Positions 10,593 through 21,377 are shown, numbered from the stretch's first letter. The stretch: DNA of 64,000 nucleotides from Mycolicibacterium chubuense NBB4 (GCF_000266905.1 NC_018027.1:2542001-2606000); one strand, 5' to 3'. Notes: a model not told the origin generated them from the letters alone. Numbers and translations: made by a program.

Positions 10593-11311
10593 CTCTCCTC
10601 GCCCGGCTCGGCCTGCTGGCGCCGATGCAGCCGGAACTCGTGGAACAGGCCCGCGACGCCCAGCGCGGCCGTGCACAGCGAGATGACGAACAGCAGCGGG
10701 CTGACGTGGCCGGTCAGCGCATCGCCGAGGATGACGACCGCCGCGGTCCCCGGGAGCAGGCCCGCCAGCGTGGCCAGCGTGTAGGGCACCAGCCGCACCG
10801 CTGACACGCCGGCCGCGTAGTTCAGCACGGAGAACGGCACCGCGGGGATCAGCCTCATCGCCACGATCGCGGGCCAGCCGCGGGCGCGCAGCCGGGCGTC
10901 CATCGCGTGCACCCGCGGGTGACTGACCAGGCGGTCGAGCTGCCAACCCGCCGCACGGACGAGGAGCAGCGCGATGACCGCGCTCACCGTGCTGGCGAAG
11001 ACGGCCAGGGGGATGCCGAGATACGGCCCGAACAGCAGGCCTGCGGCCAGCGTGAAGGCCGTGCGCGGGAACGGGAAGACGGTGACCACCACGTGGGCGG
11101 CCAGAAAGGCGAGGGGGAACCAGGGGCCCACCGACGTGGCCCAGTCGCGCAACTGCACAGCCGAGGGCAACGGCACCAGCACCGCAACTGCGACGAGAAT
11201 CACAATGGCGGTGAGGATGCCCGCCAGCCGGGTCTTGGGCATGGCGCGCAGTGTCGAGAGCATCGCGCCCCGGACGGTGCGCAACGTGCTGACGACGGAT
11301 TTCACGGTCAT
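10556..11311 (-). CDS. TVP38/TMEM64-type (SNARE-associated, DedA-like) membrane protein
   Basis: Integral membrane protein of 251 aa with about six helices and the family core (VVVTVFPFPRTAFTLAAG, LLFGPYLGIPLAVFAS, AMRLIPAVPFSVLNYAAG). This VTT-domain group is linked to lipid transport or scrambling across the membrane. ATG at 11311 matches the remembered length of Rv1491c (252 aa); upstream in-frame sequence is antisense to the mutA start and is not expected to be coding. The C-terminal 30 residues are charged and cytoplasmic, and overlap the convergent DoxX-like gene. Confidence 0.87.
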   Translation of the reverse strand: MTVKSVVSTLRTVRGAMLSTLRAMPKTRLAGILTAIVILVAVAVLVPLPSAVQLRDWATSVGPWFPLAFLAAHVVVTVFPFPRTAFTLAAGLLFGPYLGIPLAVFASTVSAVIALLLVRAAGWQLDRLVSHPRVHAMDARLRARGWPAIVAMRLIPAVPFSVLNYAAGVSAVRLVPYTLATLAGLLPGTAAVVILGDALTGHVSPLLFVISLCTAALGVAGLFHEFRLHRRQQAEPGEESQRGGPFTVSAP

Positions 11312-11405
11312 CCACACTACGGGCCGGCGGTGAACACCACCGTCCGTCGGCGGCGTGAGTCGCGCCGACCAGCGCACACCGGTGTGATGGCGATCATTTA
11401 GCCTG

Positions 11406-13292
11406 ATGGCTGTGCAGAAACCCAGCGCCGGCGCTGCCGGGGGAGTAATCGACGCCGATCTCGATCGCTGGCGCTCGGCTGTGGCGGGCGTTCTGGCCAA
11501 GTCGATGCGGCGCGACGCCGCCGATCTGGGCGACGAGCCCGAGCGGTTGCTCGATTCGCCCACGTACGAGAATTTCCCGATCCGGCCCCTGTACACGAGC
11601 GCCGACGAGCTCGGCGAACCCGCACTGCCGGGACGGTGGCCGTTCGTCCGCGGCGGTGACGCGCTGCGGGACGTGAAGTCGGGGTGGAAGGTCGCCGAGG
11701 CGTTCCCCGCCGACGGGTCGGCCGCAGCCGAGGCCAACGGGTCGGTGCTGCTCGGGTTGACCGAGGGGGTCAGCGCGCTGGTGCTGCGGATCGGCGCCGG
11801 GTCGGGCCGAGCGGCCGTCACCCCTGCCGATCTGGAGCGTCTGCTCGACGGCGTCTACCTCGACCTCGTGCCGGTCATCGCCGAAATCGAGGGTGACGGA
11901 ACGACATTCGCGGATGCGGCCGGCGCGCTGCTCGCGTTGCTGGCCGGCCTCGACGACGATCAGCGGTCGCGGCTGTCGGTGGATCTGGGCGCCGACCCGC
12001 TCACCGCGGCGCTGGCCGGGCAGCCCGCGCCCGGGCTCGACGACGTGATCGCGACGGCGAAGCGGGTCGAGGAGTTCGGCGGCCACGTGCGCACGATCAC
12101 CGTCGACGGCCCGACGCTGCACAATCGCGGCGCCAACGCATCGTGGGAACTGGGTGCGGCCATCGGCGCCGGCGTCGCCTACCTGCGGGCGCTCGTCGAC
12201 GCCGGATCGTCCACCTCCGCCGCGCTCGGGCAGATCAGCTTCCGGTTCGCCGCCGACGACGACCAGTTCATGACCATCGCGAAACTGCGGGCGGCACGCC
12301 GCTTGTGGGCGCGGGTCGCCGAGGTGGTCGGCGAACCCGAGGCGGGCGCGGCGACCGTGCACGCGACCACGTCGCTGGCGATGATGACCCAGCGCGACCC
12401 CTGGGTGAACATGCTGCGCACCACCGTCGCGGCGTTCGCCGCCGGCGTCGGGGGCGCCGACACCGTCCTCGTGCACCCGTTCGACGTGGCGATCGCCGAC
12501 GGATTCCCCGGTACCGCGCGCAGTTTCGCGCGCCGCATCGCGCGCAACACGCAGCTGTTGCTGCTGGAGGAGTCGCACCTGGGCCGCGTGCTCGACCCGG
12601 CGGGCGGATCGTGGTTCGTCGAAGACCTCACCCGCAGCCTGGCCGAGCAGGCGTGGGAGCACTTCCAGCAGATCGAAGCCGCCGGCGGGTTCGCGGCCGC
12701 GCACGAGGTGATCACCGCGGGCGTCGCCGACGTCGCCGACCAGCGTGCCGACGACGTCGCGCACCGGCGTACCGCGCTGACCGGCGTCAGCGAATTCCCC
12801 GACCTCGCGGAAGTGCCGCTCCCGCAAGGTAATCCGCTCGACGGCGTGCAGCGGTACGCGGCGGCGTTCGAAGCCCTGCGGGACCGCTCCGACGCACATC
12901 TGGAGAAGACCGGCGCACGCCCGAAGGTGCTGTTGCTTCCGTTGGGCCCGCTGGCCGAACACAACATCCGCACCACCTTCGCGGCGAATCTGCTGGCCTC
13001 CGGTGGTATCGAGGCCGTCAACCCCGGACCGCTCGACGCCGCCGGAATCCCCGCCGCCGTCGCGGAGTCCGGTGTCACCGAGGTCGCCGTGATCTGCGGG
13101 ACCGACGCTCGCTACGGGAGCGAGGTTTCCGGCGTGGTCGACGCGGCGCGCCGGGCGGGTGTGCGCCACCTCCTGCTCGCCGGGCCGGAGAAGGCCGTCG
13201 CAGAGGCGGGGTCGAGACCCGACGGCTACGTGACCGCGAAAATCGATGCGGTGCAGACCTTGTCGGACCTGCTGAGCAGACTGGGAGCGTGA
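11406..13292 (+). CDS. mutA: Methylmalonyl-CoA mutase, small (beta) subunit
   Basis: Non-catalytic subunit of the adenosylcobalamin-dependent heterodimer that interconverts (R)-methylmalonyl-CoA and succinyl-CoA, used to dispose of or make propionyl units for methyl-branched lipids. It has 628 aa (615 in M. tuberculosis). The substrate-barrel domain covers about residues 35-480 ([40 protein letters not shown]). The C-terminal B12-type domain (about 490-628) lacks the DxHxxG cobalt-ligand motif, as expected for the beta subunit. Separated from mutB by one base. Confidence 0.95.
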   Translation: MAVQKPSAGAAGGVIDADLDRWRSAVAGVLAKSMRRDAADLGDEPERLLDSPTYENFPIRPLYTSADELGEPALPGRWPFVRGGDALRDVKSGWKVAEAFPADGSAAAEANGSVLLGLTEGVSALVLRIGAGSGRAAVTPADLERLLDGVYLDLVPVIAEIEGDGTTFADAAGALLALLAGLDDDQRSRLSVDLGADPLTAALAGQPAPGLDDVIATAKRVEEFGGHVRTITVDGPTLHNRGANASWELGAAIGAGVAYLRALVDAGSSTSAALGQISFRFAADDDQFMTIAKLRAARRLWARVAEVVGEPEAGAATVHATTSLAMMTQRDPWVNMLRTTVAAFAAGVGGADTVLVHPFDVAIADGFPGTARSFARRIARNTQLLLLEESHLGRVLDPAGGSWFVEDLTRSLAEQAWEHFQQIEAAGGFAAAHEVITAGVADVADQRADDVAHRRTALTGVSEFPDLAEVPLPQGNPLDGVQRYAAAFEALRDRSDAHLEKTGARPKVLLLPLGPLAEHNIRTTFAANLLASGGIEAVNPGPLDAAGIPAAVAESGVTEVAVICGTDARYGSEVSGVVDAARRAGVRHLLLAGPEKAVAEAGSRPDGYVTAKIDAVQTLSDLLSRLGA

Positions 13293-13293
13293 G

Positions 13294-15579
13294 ATGACTG
13301 TGCACGATGTCGCCGGCCAGCCGGCTCCGGCCACCAAACCGTCGATGATCGACTCCTTCGCCGACGTCCCCCTCGACGGCGGTGCGGCCGCTGCCACGCC
13401 GAGCGCCGGCGACGTGGCCGCGCAGCTGTCCGCGGCCGCGGCCGCGCACGGCTACAGCGCCGACCAGCTGGACTGGTCGACCCCCGAGGGCATCGACGTC
13501 AAGCCGGTCTACATCGCCGCCGACCGCGACGAGGTCGCCGGCGCCGGCTACCCGCTCGACAGCCTGCCCGGTGAGCCGCCCTTCGTGCGCGGCCCGTATC
13601 CGACGATGTACGTCAACCAGCCGTGGACCATCCGCCAGTACGCGGGATTCTCCACCGCCGCGGAGTCGAACGCGTTCTACCGGCGCAACCTCGCCGCCGG
13701 GCAGAAGGGGCTCTCGGTCGCCTTCGACCTGGCCACCCACCGCGGCTACGACTCCGACCACCCACGGGTCGCCGGCGACGTCGGCATGGCCGGGGTGGCC
13801 ATCGACTCGATCCTGGACATGCGCCAGCTCTTCGACGGGATCGACCTGTCGTCGGTGTCGGTGTCGATGACGATGAACGGCGCGGTGCTGCCGATCCTCG
13901 CGCTCTACGTGGTCGCCGCCGAGGAGCAGGGCGTGCCGCCGGAGAAGCTCGCCGGGACCATTCAGAACGACATCCTCAAAGAGTTCATGGTCCGCAACAC
14001 CTACATCTACCCGCCGAAGCCGTCGATGCGGATCATCTCCGACATCTTCGGCTACACGAGCGCGAAAATGCCCAAGTTCAACAGCATTTCGATCTCCGGC
14101 TATCACATCCAGGAGGCCGGGGCCACCGCCGACCTGGAACTGGGCTACACGCTCGCCGACGGCGTGGAGTACATCAAGGCGGGCCTCGACGCCGGGCTCG
14201 ACATCGACAAGTTCGCCCCGCGGCTGTCGTTCTTCTGGGGCATCGGCATGAACTTCTTCATGGAGGTCGCCAAGCTGCGCGCCGGCCGGCTGCTGTGGAG
14301 CGAGCTGGTGTCGCAGTTCGACCCCAAGAACCCCAAATCGTTGTCGCTGCGCACGCATTCGCAGACCTCGGGCTGGTCCCTGACCGCTCAGGACGCGTTC
14401 AACAACGTCGCCCGCACCTGCGTGGAGGCAATGGCGGCCACGCAGGGGCACACCCAGTCGCTGCACACCAACGCGCTCGACGAGGCGCTGGCTCTGCCCA
14501 CCGACTTCTCGGCCCGCATCGCGCGCAACACCCAGCTGCTGCTGCAGCAGGAGTCGGGCACCACCCGGTCCATCGATCCGTGGGGCGGCTCGTACTACGT
14601 CGAGTGGCTGACCTACCAGCTCGCCGAGAAGGCCCGCGCGCACATCCGGGAGATCGCCGAGCACGGCGGGATGGCGCAGGCGATCAACGAGGGCATCCCG
14701 AAGCTGCGCATCGAGGAGGCCGCTGCCCGCACCCAGGCCCGCATCGACTCCGGTGCCCAGACCGTGATCGGGGTGAATCGCTACCAGGTCGACGAGGACC
14801 ACGAGATTGAGGTCCTCAAGGTCGAGAACAGCCGGGTGCGCGCCGAGCAGATCGCCAAGCTCGAGCGTCTTCGCAGTGAGCGGGACGACGCCGCCACCCA
14901 GGCCGCCCTCGCCGAATTGACCCGCGCTGCAGCCGCTTCGGGGACAGCCGGGCACGACGGTCTGGGCAACAACCTGCTGGCGCTGGCGATCGACGCCGCA
15001 CGCGCGAAGGCGACGGTCGGCGAGATCTCCGACGCGCTGGAGAAGGTCTACGGCAGGCACCAGGCCGAGATCCGGACCATTTCCGGCGTGTACCGAGACG
15101 AGGTGGGAATGGCCGGCAACGTCAGCAGCGCGACCGAACTGGTGGAGAAGTTCGCCGAGGCCGACGGTCGCCGGCCCCGCATCCTCGTCGCGAAGATGGG
15201 GCAGGACGGACACGACCGGGGGCAGAAGGTCATCGCCACCGCGTTCGCCGACATCGGTTTCGACGTCGACGTCGGCTCGTTGTTCTCGACGCCGGAGGAG
15301 GTCGCGCGCCAGGCTGCCGACAACGACGTGCACGTGGTGGGGGTGTCCTCGCTGGCGGCGGGACACCTGACGCTGGTGCCTGCGCTTCGGGACGCGCTCG
15401 CCGACGTCGGCCGGCCCGACATCATGATCGTGGTCGGCGGCGTGATCCCGCCCGGTGACTTCGACGAGCTCTACGCTGCCGGCGCGACGGCGATCTTCCC
15501 GCCGGGCACCGTCATCGCCGACGCCGCGATCGGTCTGCTGCACAAGCTCGCCGAGCGGCTCGGCTACCCGCTGAGCTAG
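13294..15579 (+). CDS. mutB: Methylmalonyl-CoA mutase, large (alpha) subunit
   Basis: Catalytic subunit of 761 aa. The TIM-barrel substrate domain (about residues 60-560) contains [19 protein letters not shown] and [18 protein letters not shown]. The C-terminal cobalamin domain has the base-off/His-on motif DGHDRG (about 638-643), followed by GVSSLAAGH and [11 protein letters not shown], i.e. the full DxHxxG-SxL-GG pattern. It overlaps the next gene meaB by one base (TAGTG), so mutA-mutB-meaB are translationally coupled. Confidence 0.97.
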   Translation: MTVHDVAGQPAPATKPSMIDSFADVPLDGGAAAATPSAGDVAAQLSAAAAAHGYSADQLDWSTPEGIDVKPVYIAADRDEVAGAGYPLDSLPGEPPFVRGPYPTMYVNQPWTIRQYAGFSTAAESNAFYRRNLAAGQKGLSVAFDLATHRGYDSDHPRVAGDVGMAGVAIDSILDMRQLFDGIDLSSVSVSMTMNGAVLPILALYVVAAEEQGVPPEKLAGTIQNDILKEFMVRNTYIYPPKPSMRIISDIFGYTSAKMPKFNSISISGYHIQEAGATADLELGYTLADGVEYIKAGLDAGLDIDKFAPRLSFFWGIGMNFFMEVAKLRAGRLLWSELVSQFDPKNPKSLSLRTHSQTSGWSLTAQDAFNNVARTCVEAMAATQGHTQSLHTNALDEALALPTDFSARIARNTQLLLQQESGTTRSIDPWGGSYYVEWLTYQLAEKARAHIREIAEHGGMAQAINEGIPKLRIEEAAARTQARIDSGAQTVIGVNRYQVDEDHEIEVLKVENSRVRAEQIAKLERLRSERDDAATQAALAELTRAAAASGTAGHDGLGNNLLALAIDAARAKATVGEISDALEKVYGRHQAEIRTISGVYRDEVGMAGNVSSATELVEKFAEADGRRPRILVAKMGQDGHDRGQKVIATAFADIGFDVDVGSLFSTPEEVARQAADNDVHVVGVSSLAAGHLTLVPALRDALADVGRPDIMIVVGGVIPPGDFDELYAAGATAIFPPGTVIADAAIGLLHKLAERLGYPLS

Positions 15580-16559
15580 TGAACCAGCCCGTCTCCGAGC
15601 TCGCTGCCGCACTGCGCAGCGGTGACCGCTCCGCGCTGGCGAGGGCGATCACGCTCGTCGAGTCGACGCGGGCCGACCACCGCCAGAAGGCGCAGGAGCT
15701 GCTGCTCGAACTCATGCCCGAGGCGGGCTCTGCCGTCCACGTCGGCATCACCGGCGTGCCGGGCGTCGGGAAGTCGACGACCATCGAAGCGCTCGGCATG
15801 TATCTGATCGAGCAGGGGCACCGGGTGGCCGTGCTCGCCGTGGACCCGTCGTCGACCCGAACCGGCGGCTCGATCCTGGGCGACAAGACCCGCATGGCCA
15901 AACTCGCGGTGCACCCGGACGCCTACATCCGGCCGTCCCCGACGTCGGGCACCCTCGGCGGGGTCGCGAAAGCCACCCGCGAGACGATCGTGCTGCTCGA
16001 GGCAGCGGGGTACGACGTCATCCTGGTCGAGACCGTCGGGGTCGGCCAGTCCGAGGTGACAGTCGCCAACATGGTCGACACCTTCGTGTTCCTCACGCTC
16101 GCGCGCACCGGCGACCAGCTGCAGGGCATCAAGAAGGGGGTGCTCGAACTCGCCGACATCGTCGTCGTCAACAAGGCCGACGGCGAGCACGCCGTCGAGG
16201 CGAAGGCCGCCGCACGCGAGCTGGCCGGTGCGATCCGGTTGCTCTACCCCCGTGAGAGCCTCTGGCGTCCACCGGTCCTGACGATGAGCGCGCTGCAGGG
16301 ATCGGGGCTGACGGAGCTGTGGCAAACCGTGGAGAAGCACCGCGACGTCCTCACCCGGGCCGGGCAGTTCGAGGCGCGGCGGCGCGCACAGCAGGTCGAG
16401 TGGATGTGGTCGATGGTGCGTGACGCGGTGCTCGACCGGGTGATGTCGAGCCCGGGCGTCCGAGCCCTCCGTGCCGACGTCGAACGGCAGGTGCGCGACG
16501 GGGATCTCACGCCGGCTCTCGCCGCCCAGCAGCTTCTGGACGCCGTCGAGCAACAGTGA
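15579..16559 (+). CDS. meaB: MeaB/ArgK-type G3E GTPase, methylmalonyl-CoA mutase chaperone
   Basis: A 326-aa P-loop GTPase that gates cobalamin loading and protects methylmalonyl-CoA mutase from inactivation. Walker A is GVPGVGKST (about residues 59-67), the second motif is [19 protein letters not shown] (switch and base-recognition region), Walker B lies in [13 protein letters not shown], and the guanine motif is NKAD. The GTG start overlaps the mutB stop. The C-terminal helices (from about 240) are the dimerisation arm. Orthologue by recall: Rv1496. Confidence 0.95.
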   Translation: MNQPVSELAAALRSGDRSALARAITLVESTRADHRQKAQELLLELMPEAGSAVHVGITGVPGVGKSTTIEALGMYLIEQGHRVAVLAVDPSSTRTGGSILGDKTRMAKLAVHPDAYIRPSPTSGTLGGVAKATRETIVLLEAAGYDVILVETVGVGQSEVTVANMVDTFVFLTLARTGDQLQGIKKGVLELADIVVVNKADGEHAVEAKAAARELAGAIRLLYPRESLWRPPVLTMSALQGSGLTELWQTVEKHRDVLTRAGQFEARRRAQQVEWMWSMVRDAVLDRVMSSPGVRALRADVERQVRDGDLTPALAAQQLLDAVEQQ

Positions 16560-16614
16560 ACGTCAGCGCTGCTAACAAATCGATAACTCCAGGTTTGTAA
16601 CCCGCGTCACACGG

Positions 16615-16629
16615 TAAATTCAAAGCATT
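16615..16629 (+). promoter_or_regulatory. Short-leader promoter of lipL
   Basis: TAAATT (16615-16620) matches TANNNT and would start transcription about 3 nt before the GTG at 16630. The surrounding 70-bp gap is less GC-rich than the genes on either side. Confidence 0.5.
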
Positions 16630-17925
16630 GTGACAGCCGTCAATTTTTCGGAGCGCAGCGAGGCGCTTCCCTCCGGCGCCGATCGCGAGGCCCTGCCCCG
16701 CGGCGTGCAAGGTGCTGCCGACCCCAACTTCGCCTGCGCGGTGCGCGCGTTCGCGCAGCTGTTTCCGTGGCGACGCCTGGGCGGCGGCGCGCTGTCGGTC
16801 TACCTCGACGGTGAGCCCGTCGTCGATGTGTGGACCGGCTGGTGCGATCGCCGGGGCAAGCGCCGCTGGACGGCCGACACCGCGCCCATGGTCTTCTCGG
16901 CCACCAAAGGTGTGGCCGCCACGGTCATCCACCGGCTGGCCGACCGCGGTCTGATCGACTACGACGCACCGGTGGCCGAGTACTGGCGCGAGTTCGGCGC
17001 CAACGGCAAGGCTCGCATCACGGTCCGCGACCTGATGCGCCACCGGGCCGGTCTGTCGCAGCTCAACGGCGTGGCCAAGGCCGATCTGATGGACCACCTG
17101 GCCATGGAGGACCGGCTGGCCGCGGCGCCGATCAGCTGGCTCCACGGCAAGCCCGCCTACCACGCCCTGACGTTCGGCTGGCTGCTCTCCGGTCTGGCCC
17201 GCTCCGTCACCGGCACGGGCATGCGGGAACTCATCCGGACCGAGATCGCCGAGCCGCTGAACACCGACGGCATTCACCTGGGACGCCCGCCGGTGCACGC
17301 GCCGACGCAGCCCGCCCGGATCATCGGCCCGCAGACCCGGCTGCAGAACCCGGTCTTTAACCTCGTGGCGCCGCACGTCGCGGCGCTGCCGTTCTCCGGT
17401 GCCTTCGGCACGATGTACTTCCCCGGCGTCAAGGCCTTCGTGCAGGGCGACATCCCGATGCTCGACGGCGAGATCCCCGCGGCGAACGGAGTCGCGACGG
17501 CTCGCGCGCTGGCCCGGATGTACGGCGCGATCGCCAACGGCGGGCGCATCGACGGAATGCAGTTCCTGTCCGCCGAGACCACGGCTGCGCTGACCGGCCG
17601 CCGCAGCCTGCGGCCCGACCACAGCATGATCATGCCGTTGTCGTTCCACCTCGGATACCACGGTCTGCCGATCCCCGGGGTGATGCCCGGGTTCGGACAC
17701 GTCGGCCTCGGCGGATCGCTGGGCTGGGCCGACCCCGCGAGCGGGCTGGCCTTCGGTTACGTGCACAACCGGCTGCTCACGCCGCTGGTCGTCAGCGATC
17801 AGGCCGGGTTCGTCGCCACGGCCGCTCTCATCCGGCGCTGTGCCGCGCAGGCGCGCAAGAACGGGTACCGGCGGGTGCGGGAGTTCGGCGCGCCGTTCAC
17901 CGACGTCGCCGCCACGGCGGTCTGA
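16630..17925 (+). CDS. lipL: LipL, beta-lactamase-fold esterase/lipase
   Basis: Class C beta-lactamase-like serine hydrolase of 431 aa (M. tuberculosis LipL, Rv1497, 429 aa). The SxxK motif is SATK (about residues 89-92) in VFSATKGVAATVIHRLAD; a Tyr in the KPAYHALTFGWLL region probably fills the YxN position, and the C-terminal GLGGSLGWAD segment fits the HxG-like third motif. There is no signal peptide. It probably hydrolyses short to medium esters. GTG start with a very short leader. It marks the left border of the accessory block that follows. Confidence 0.9.
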   Translation: MTAVNFSERSEALPSGADREALPRGVQGAADPNFACAVRAFAQLFPWRRLGGGALSVYLDGEPVVDVWTGWCDRRGKRRWTADTAPMVFSATKGVAATVIHRLADRGLIDYDAPVAEYWREFGANGKARITVRDLMRHRAGLSQLNGVAKADLMDHLAMEDRLAAAPISWLHGKPAYHALTFGWLLSGLARSVTGTGMRELIRTEIAEPLNTDGIHLGRPPVHAPTQPARIIGPQTRLQNPVFNLVAPHVAALPFSGAFGTMYFPGVKAFVQGDIPMLDGEIPAANGVATARALARMYGAIANGGRIDGMQFLSAETTAALTGRRSLRPDHSMIMPLSFHLGYHGLPIPGVMPGFGHVGLGGSLGWADPASGLAFGYVHNRLLTPLVVSDQAGFVATAALIRRCAAQARKNGYRRVREFGAPFTDVAATAV

Positions 17926-18894
17926 CTACAGCGAGCGAAGCCGGCGTACGCGGTCGGCGAGTGCCCGTTGCGTCGAGCCGGCGTTGGGTGCCAGCAGGTC
18001 CGACGCATGCGGGCAGCCCGGGTACTGGTGCAACTCCACCGACACCCCGGCCCTGCCGAGGGCGTCGGCGTAGGCGAGCACCTCCCGGCGGAAGACGTCG
18101 AGTTCGCCGACCTCCAGATATGTCGGCGGCAACCCGTGCAGGTCGACGGCCCGTGCCGGCGCCGCGTACGGCGGGACGTCGGCGGTGCCTGCCCGCGTGC
18201 CGAGCAGCGCCTGCCACCCGGTGGCGTTGTCGTCGTAGGTCCACGTCAGAAACGGCGTCAGTAGCGGGTCGGCGGCCGTCGTCCGGTCGTCGAGCATCGG
18301 GTAGACGAGCAGCTGCGCAGCCACCGGGATCCCGTCGTCGCGGGCCGCCAGACACACACCCGCGGCCAGCCCGCCGCCGGCGCTGTCACCCATCACCGCC
18401 AGCCGACGCGGATCGACCCCGAGTTCGCCGGCGTGGTCGGCCAGCCACCGCAGACTCGCGCGGCAGTCGTCGAGCGGCTGGGGGTGCGGGAATTCGGGGG
18501 CGACGCGGTAGTCGACCATCAGCATCGGGACACCGGAGGCGGCGACATATCCGCGTACCACCGAGTCGTACAGCTCGCGGGTGTGCTCGAGACCGAGAAT
18601 CATGCCGCCGCCGTGGAGGTAGAGCGCGGCCGCGGTGCTATCACCGGGCGCGATCTCTGCGGGGCGGTACCAGGTCGCCGTGAGTGTGCAGCCGTCGGTG
18701 CCCGGAACGACGTGGTCGTCGGTGCGGACGCCCTCGACGGGCGCGCGGACCGACGCCAATTGTGCGAAGGTGTCGCGGCCGGTGATCCGTCGCGTCGCCA
18801 CGTCGCCGACGGGGGGAGGTTCGGCCTCGGCCGGTCGCGCCGCCATCAGCGGCCCCATCTCGGCCAGCACGTCGGGATCGAATTCGAGGGTCAC
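17926..18894 (-). CDS. Alpha/beta-hydrolase fold-3 esterase
   Basis: Esterase of 322 aa of the hormone-sensitive-lipase type: oxyanion motif HGGG (in LYLHGGGMILG), nucleophile in GDSAGGG, and a C-terminal Asp and His region (LDVFRREVL, YPGCPHASDLL) supplying the rest of the triad. No signal peptide, so it acts in the cytoplasm. The GTG start overlaps the tetR stop by 4 nt (GTGA), so it is translated from the tetR transcript. In this island it is the obvious enzyme for hydrolysing the ester made by the Baeyer-Villiger monooxygenases; that role is inferred from context. Confidence 0.88.
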   Translation of the reverse strand: MTLEFDPDVLAEMGPLMAARPAEAEPPPVGDVATRRITGRDTFAQLASVRAPVEGVRTDDHVVPGTDGCTLTATWYRPAEIAPGDSTAAALYLHGGGMILGLEHTRELYDSVVRGYVAASGVPMLMVDYRVAPEFPHPQPLDDCRASLRWLADHAGELGVDPRRLAVMGDSAGGGLAAGVCLAARDDGIPVAAQLLVYPMLDDRTTAADPLLTPFLTWTYDDNATGWQALLGTRAGTADVPPYAAPARAVDLHGLPPTYLEVGELDVFRREVLAYADALGRAGVSVELHQYPGCPHASDLLAPNAGSTQRALADRVRRLRSL

Positions 18895-19538
18895 GTCACC
18901 TGCCTTCCGGTGTCGTCGGGTCCGGAGAACAGCGTGCCCCGAATGAGCCGCTTGGCCGTCGCCAGCGTGTCTCGGCGGGCGAGCGGCGACTCACCCGCCC
19001 GCTCCGTCAGACCGCGGGCGAGCGCGAAGAGCACGTCGACCACGGACTCGGGGTCGGCCTCGACGGCCAGGGATCCGTCCCGGCGGGCGTCGTCGACGAT
19101 CTCGGCGATGAGTGCCCGGATGACGTGCACCCCCGCCTGGGTGTCGCCGCGGCGGCGGTGCGCGGTGTGCTCGGCGCGCATGGCCCGCTCGAAGGCCGCC
19201 AGATAGGGGAATTCCCGCATGAGCCGGTCGGATTCGTCGAGCAGAGCGTCGAGGCGGTCCACGATGTCACCGGAGGATTGCGCCGCCGCGCGCAAGCGGG
19301 GGAGGGTGAGCTCCTCGATCGACTGCGCCGTCGCCCGCAGCAGGTCGTTCTTGGTGGCGAAGTAGTTGTACAGGCTGCCGCTGGTGACGTCGGCCGCCCT
19401 GGCGATCTCACGGATGGTGGCCTGCGAGTATCCGCCCTCGGCGACACAGCGGATGGCCGCATCGAGAATGCGCCTGCGGGTCTCCTCGCCGCTCGCGCCG
19501 ATCGGCCTGCCCAGCGGTGCGGCTGCAGCATGGCGCAT
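18891..19538 (-). CDS. TetR-family regulator of the BVMO island
   Basis: A 215-aa TetR regulator. The N-terminal HTH (about residues 17-62: TRRRILDAAIRCVAEGGY, TIREIARAADVTSGSLYNYF) is canonical; the ligand domain is unassigned. A ribosome binding site (GGAAGGAG) lies 8 nt before the ATG at 19538. It is divergent from BVMO1, and the shared gap carries the palindrome at 19571-19594. The same element is found in the ADH/ALDH gap, so this protein is the likely repressor of both promoters, relieved by a pathway ketone or ester. This is inference from placement and operator sharing. Confidence 0.88.
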   Translation of the reverse strand: MRHAAAAPLGRPIGASGEETRRRILDAAIRCVAEGGYSQATIREIARAADVTSGSLYNYFATKNDLLRATAQSIEELTLPRLRAAAQSSGDIVDRLDALLDESDRLMREFPYLAAFERAMRAEHTAHRRRGDTQAGVHVIRALIAEIVDDARRDGSLAVEADPESVVDVLFALARGLTERAGESPLARRDTLATAKRLIRGTLFSGPDDTGRQVT

Positions 19539-19570
19539 CGCATCCGCTCCTTCCCGGTCGAATCCGAACT

Positions 19571-19594
19571 ATATAACCAATCGGTTGCTTATAT
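19571..19594. promoter_or_regulatory. Palindromic operator 1 (tetR / BVMO1 gap)
   Basis: The core ATAACCAATCGGTTGCTTAT (19573-19592) is an imperfect palindrome (8 of 10 pairs) extended by one matching A-T pair and one T-A pair on the outside. It overlaps the BVMO1 -10 box and matches operator 2 at 24025-24044 in layout ATAA-n-CAAyCGrTTG-n-TTAy. Confidence 0.75.
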
Positions 19595-19601
19595 TCGGGG
19601 G
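19590..19601 (+). promoter_or_regulatory. Leaderless promoter of BVMO1
   Basis: TATATT (19590-19595) lies exactly 6 nt before the ATG at 19602 and is partly inside operator 1, so bound repressor would block it. Confidence 0.65.
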
Positions 19602-21377
19602 ATGGGACCGGAACTCGGCTTCGATCCCGAAGCACTCCGCGCGAAGTACGCCGCCGAACGCCGGCGCCGGCTGCGGCCCGACGGACTGGCGCAGTACGTG
19701 GAGGTGGCCGGTGCGTTCCGGCACTTCGCCGATGATCCGTGGGCGGGGCCGCCGGCCCCGCGCGCCCCGCTGACCGACGAGGTCGACGTCGCGATCGTGG
19801 GCGCCGGCTTCGGCGGACTGTTGACCGGGGTCCGGCTGCGGGAGCTCGGCGTCCGGCGCTTGCGGCTCATCGACAAGGCCGCCGACGTGGGCGGCACGTG
19901 GTACTGGAATCGCTATCCCGGCATCGCCTGTGACGTCGAGTCATACGTGTACATGCCGCTGCTCGAGGAACTGGGCTACGTGCCGACCGAGAAGTACGCC
20001 AAGGGGCCGGAGATCTTCGCCCACTGCCGCCGGATCGCCGAGCACTACGACCTCTACCGCGACGCCGCCTTGCAGACCGAGGTGCGTCGAATCCGATGGG
20101 ACGCCGCCGATTCGCGGTGGATCATCTCCACCGACCGCGGTGACGCCTTCCGCGCCAGGTTCGTCTCGATGGCCAACGGCTACATCCAGCGGCCCAAGTT
20201 GCCCGGCATCCCGGGCATCGAGACCTTCACCGGCCACGCCTTCCACACCAGTCGGTGGGACTACGCCTACACCGGCCCGGGCCTGGAGAAGCTCGCCGAC
20301 AGGCGGGTCGGGCTCATCGGCACCGGTGCCACCGCGGTGCAGTGCGTACCCCATCTGGCGGCCGCGTGCGCGCACCTGTCGGTGTTTCAGCGCACGCCGT
20401 CGACCGTCGACGTGCGCGCGAACGCACCCACCGATGCGCAGTGGGCGGCCTCGCTGCCGGAGGGGTGGCAGCGGCGCCGCATCGAGAACTTCCAGACGCT
20501 GACCGCCGGCGGCGACGCCGACGAGGATCTGGTCGCCGACGCGTGGACGAGCATCACCAAGAAGCTGTTCCTGATGCGCCGGCAGGACGGCGGTGCGAAC
20601 GCGGGTGAACTCGCCGACTTCGCCAAGATGGAGGAGATCAGGGGTCGAGTCGACGAGATCGTGTCGGATCCCGCCACCGCGGCGGCGCTCAAGCCGTGGT
20701 ACGGCTACTTCTGCAAGCGGCCCTGCTTCCACGACGAGTACCTGCAGACGTTCAATCGCGACAACGTGAGCCTGGTCGACACCCGTGGCCTCGGCGTGAA
20801 ACGGATCACCGAGACGGGTGTGGTGGTCGACGGTGTCGAGCACCCGCTCGACTGTCTGATCTTCGCGACCGGCTTCGAGGTGGGCACCGACTACTGCCGG
20901 CGCTCGGGCTTCACCCTGATCGGGCGAGACGGGCGCACCCTCACCGACGCGTGGCGGGACGGGGTCCACACGCTGCACGGTGTGCACGTCCATGGTTTCC
21001 CGAACGCGTTCGTGCTGAGCATCGCGCAGTCCGGATTCACGGTGAACTTCCCGTATCTGCTCGACGTCCAGGCCACCCACGTGGCCTGGGTGATCGCGCG
21101 GGCCCTGGAGAGCGGCGTGGCCGAGCTCGAGGCCGACGTGGACGCCGAAGCGGCCTGGGTCGATCAGGTGATGCGGCGCTCGACCGCCAGCCTCGACCGC
21201 GCCCGGTCGTGCACGCCCGGGTACTACAACCGGGAGGGCTCCTACGACGACACGACCCGCCAGGGCTCGTTCTTCTACGGCGGCCCGACCGAATACGCGG
21301 ACCTGCTGGCCTCCTGGCGTGAGGAGGGCACGTTCGCCGGGCTCGGCATCCGCCGCACGTCGGCGGCCCGGTCGTGA
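19602..21377 (+). CDS. Type I Baeyer-Villiger monooxygenase (long form)
   Basis: FAD- and NADPH-dependent enzyme of 591 aa that inserts oxygen next to a ketone to give an ester or lactone. FAD motif GAGFGG (about residues 67-72), BVMO fingerprint FTGHAFHTSRW (about 209-219, pattern FxGxxxHxxxW intact), and NADPH motif GTGATA (about 241-246). The roughly 60-residue N-terminal extension (RAKYAAERRRRLRPDG) resembles the long BVMOs acting on large cyclic or aryl ketones, such as cyclopentadecanone or phenylacetone monooxygenases; the substrate cannot be deduced. The start at 19602 fits the -10 box; an open frame further upstream is antisense to tetR. Confidence 0.92.
   Translation: MGPELGFDPEALRAKYAAERRRRLRPDGLAQYVEVAGAFRHFADDPWAGPPAPRAPLTDEVDVAIVGAGFGGLLTGVRLRELGVRRLRLIDKAADVGGTWYWNRYPGIACDVESYVYMPLLEELGYVPTEKYAKGPEIFAHCRRIAEHYDLYRDAALQTEVRRIRWDAADSRWIISTDRGDAFRARFVSMANGYIQRPKLPGIPGIETFTGHAFHTSRWDYAYTGPGLEKLADRRVGLIGTGATAVQCVPHLAAACAHLSVFQRTPSTVDVRANAPTDAQWAASLPEGWQRRRIENFQTLTAGGDADEDLVADAWTSITKKLFLMRRQDGGANAGELADFAKMEEIRGRVDEIVSDPATAAALKPWYGYFCKRPCFHDEYLQTFNRDNVSLVDTRGLGVKRITETGVVVDGVEHPLDCLIFATGFEVGTDYCRRSGFTLIGRDGRTLTDAWRDGVHTLHGVHVHGFPNAFVLSIAQSGFTVNFPYLLDVQATHVAWVIARALESGVAELEADVDAEAAWVDQVMRRSTASLDRARSCTPGYYNREGSYDDTTRQGSFFYGGPTEYADLLASWREEGTFAGLGIRRTSAARS

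Noticed and set aside
13075..15612. Open frame of 845 codons antisense to mutB
   Set aside because: Low-complexity Arg/Gly/Val product; mutB on the other strand is certain.
19573..19592. KstR-type operator in the BVMO island
   Set aside because: The AACnnGTT core is similar, but the conserved half-sites extend to 20 bp with ATAA/TTAT ends, and a dedicated TetR gene is adjacent; a separate operator is more likely.
19125..19601. Upstream extension of BVMO1 fused to an antisense tetR segment
   Set aside because: The extension is antisense to a clear TetR gene and would run through the operator; the -10 box places the start at 19602.
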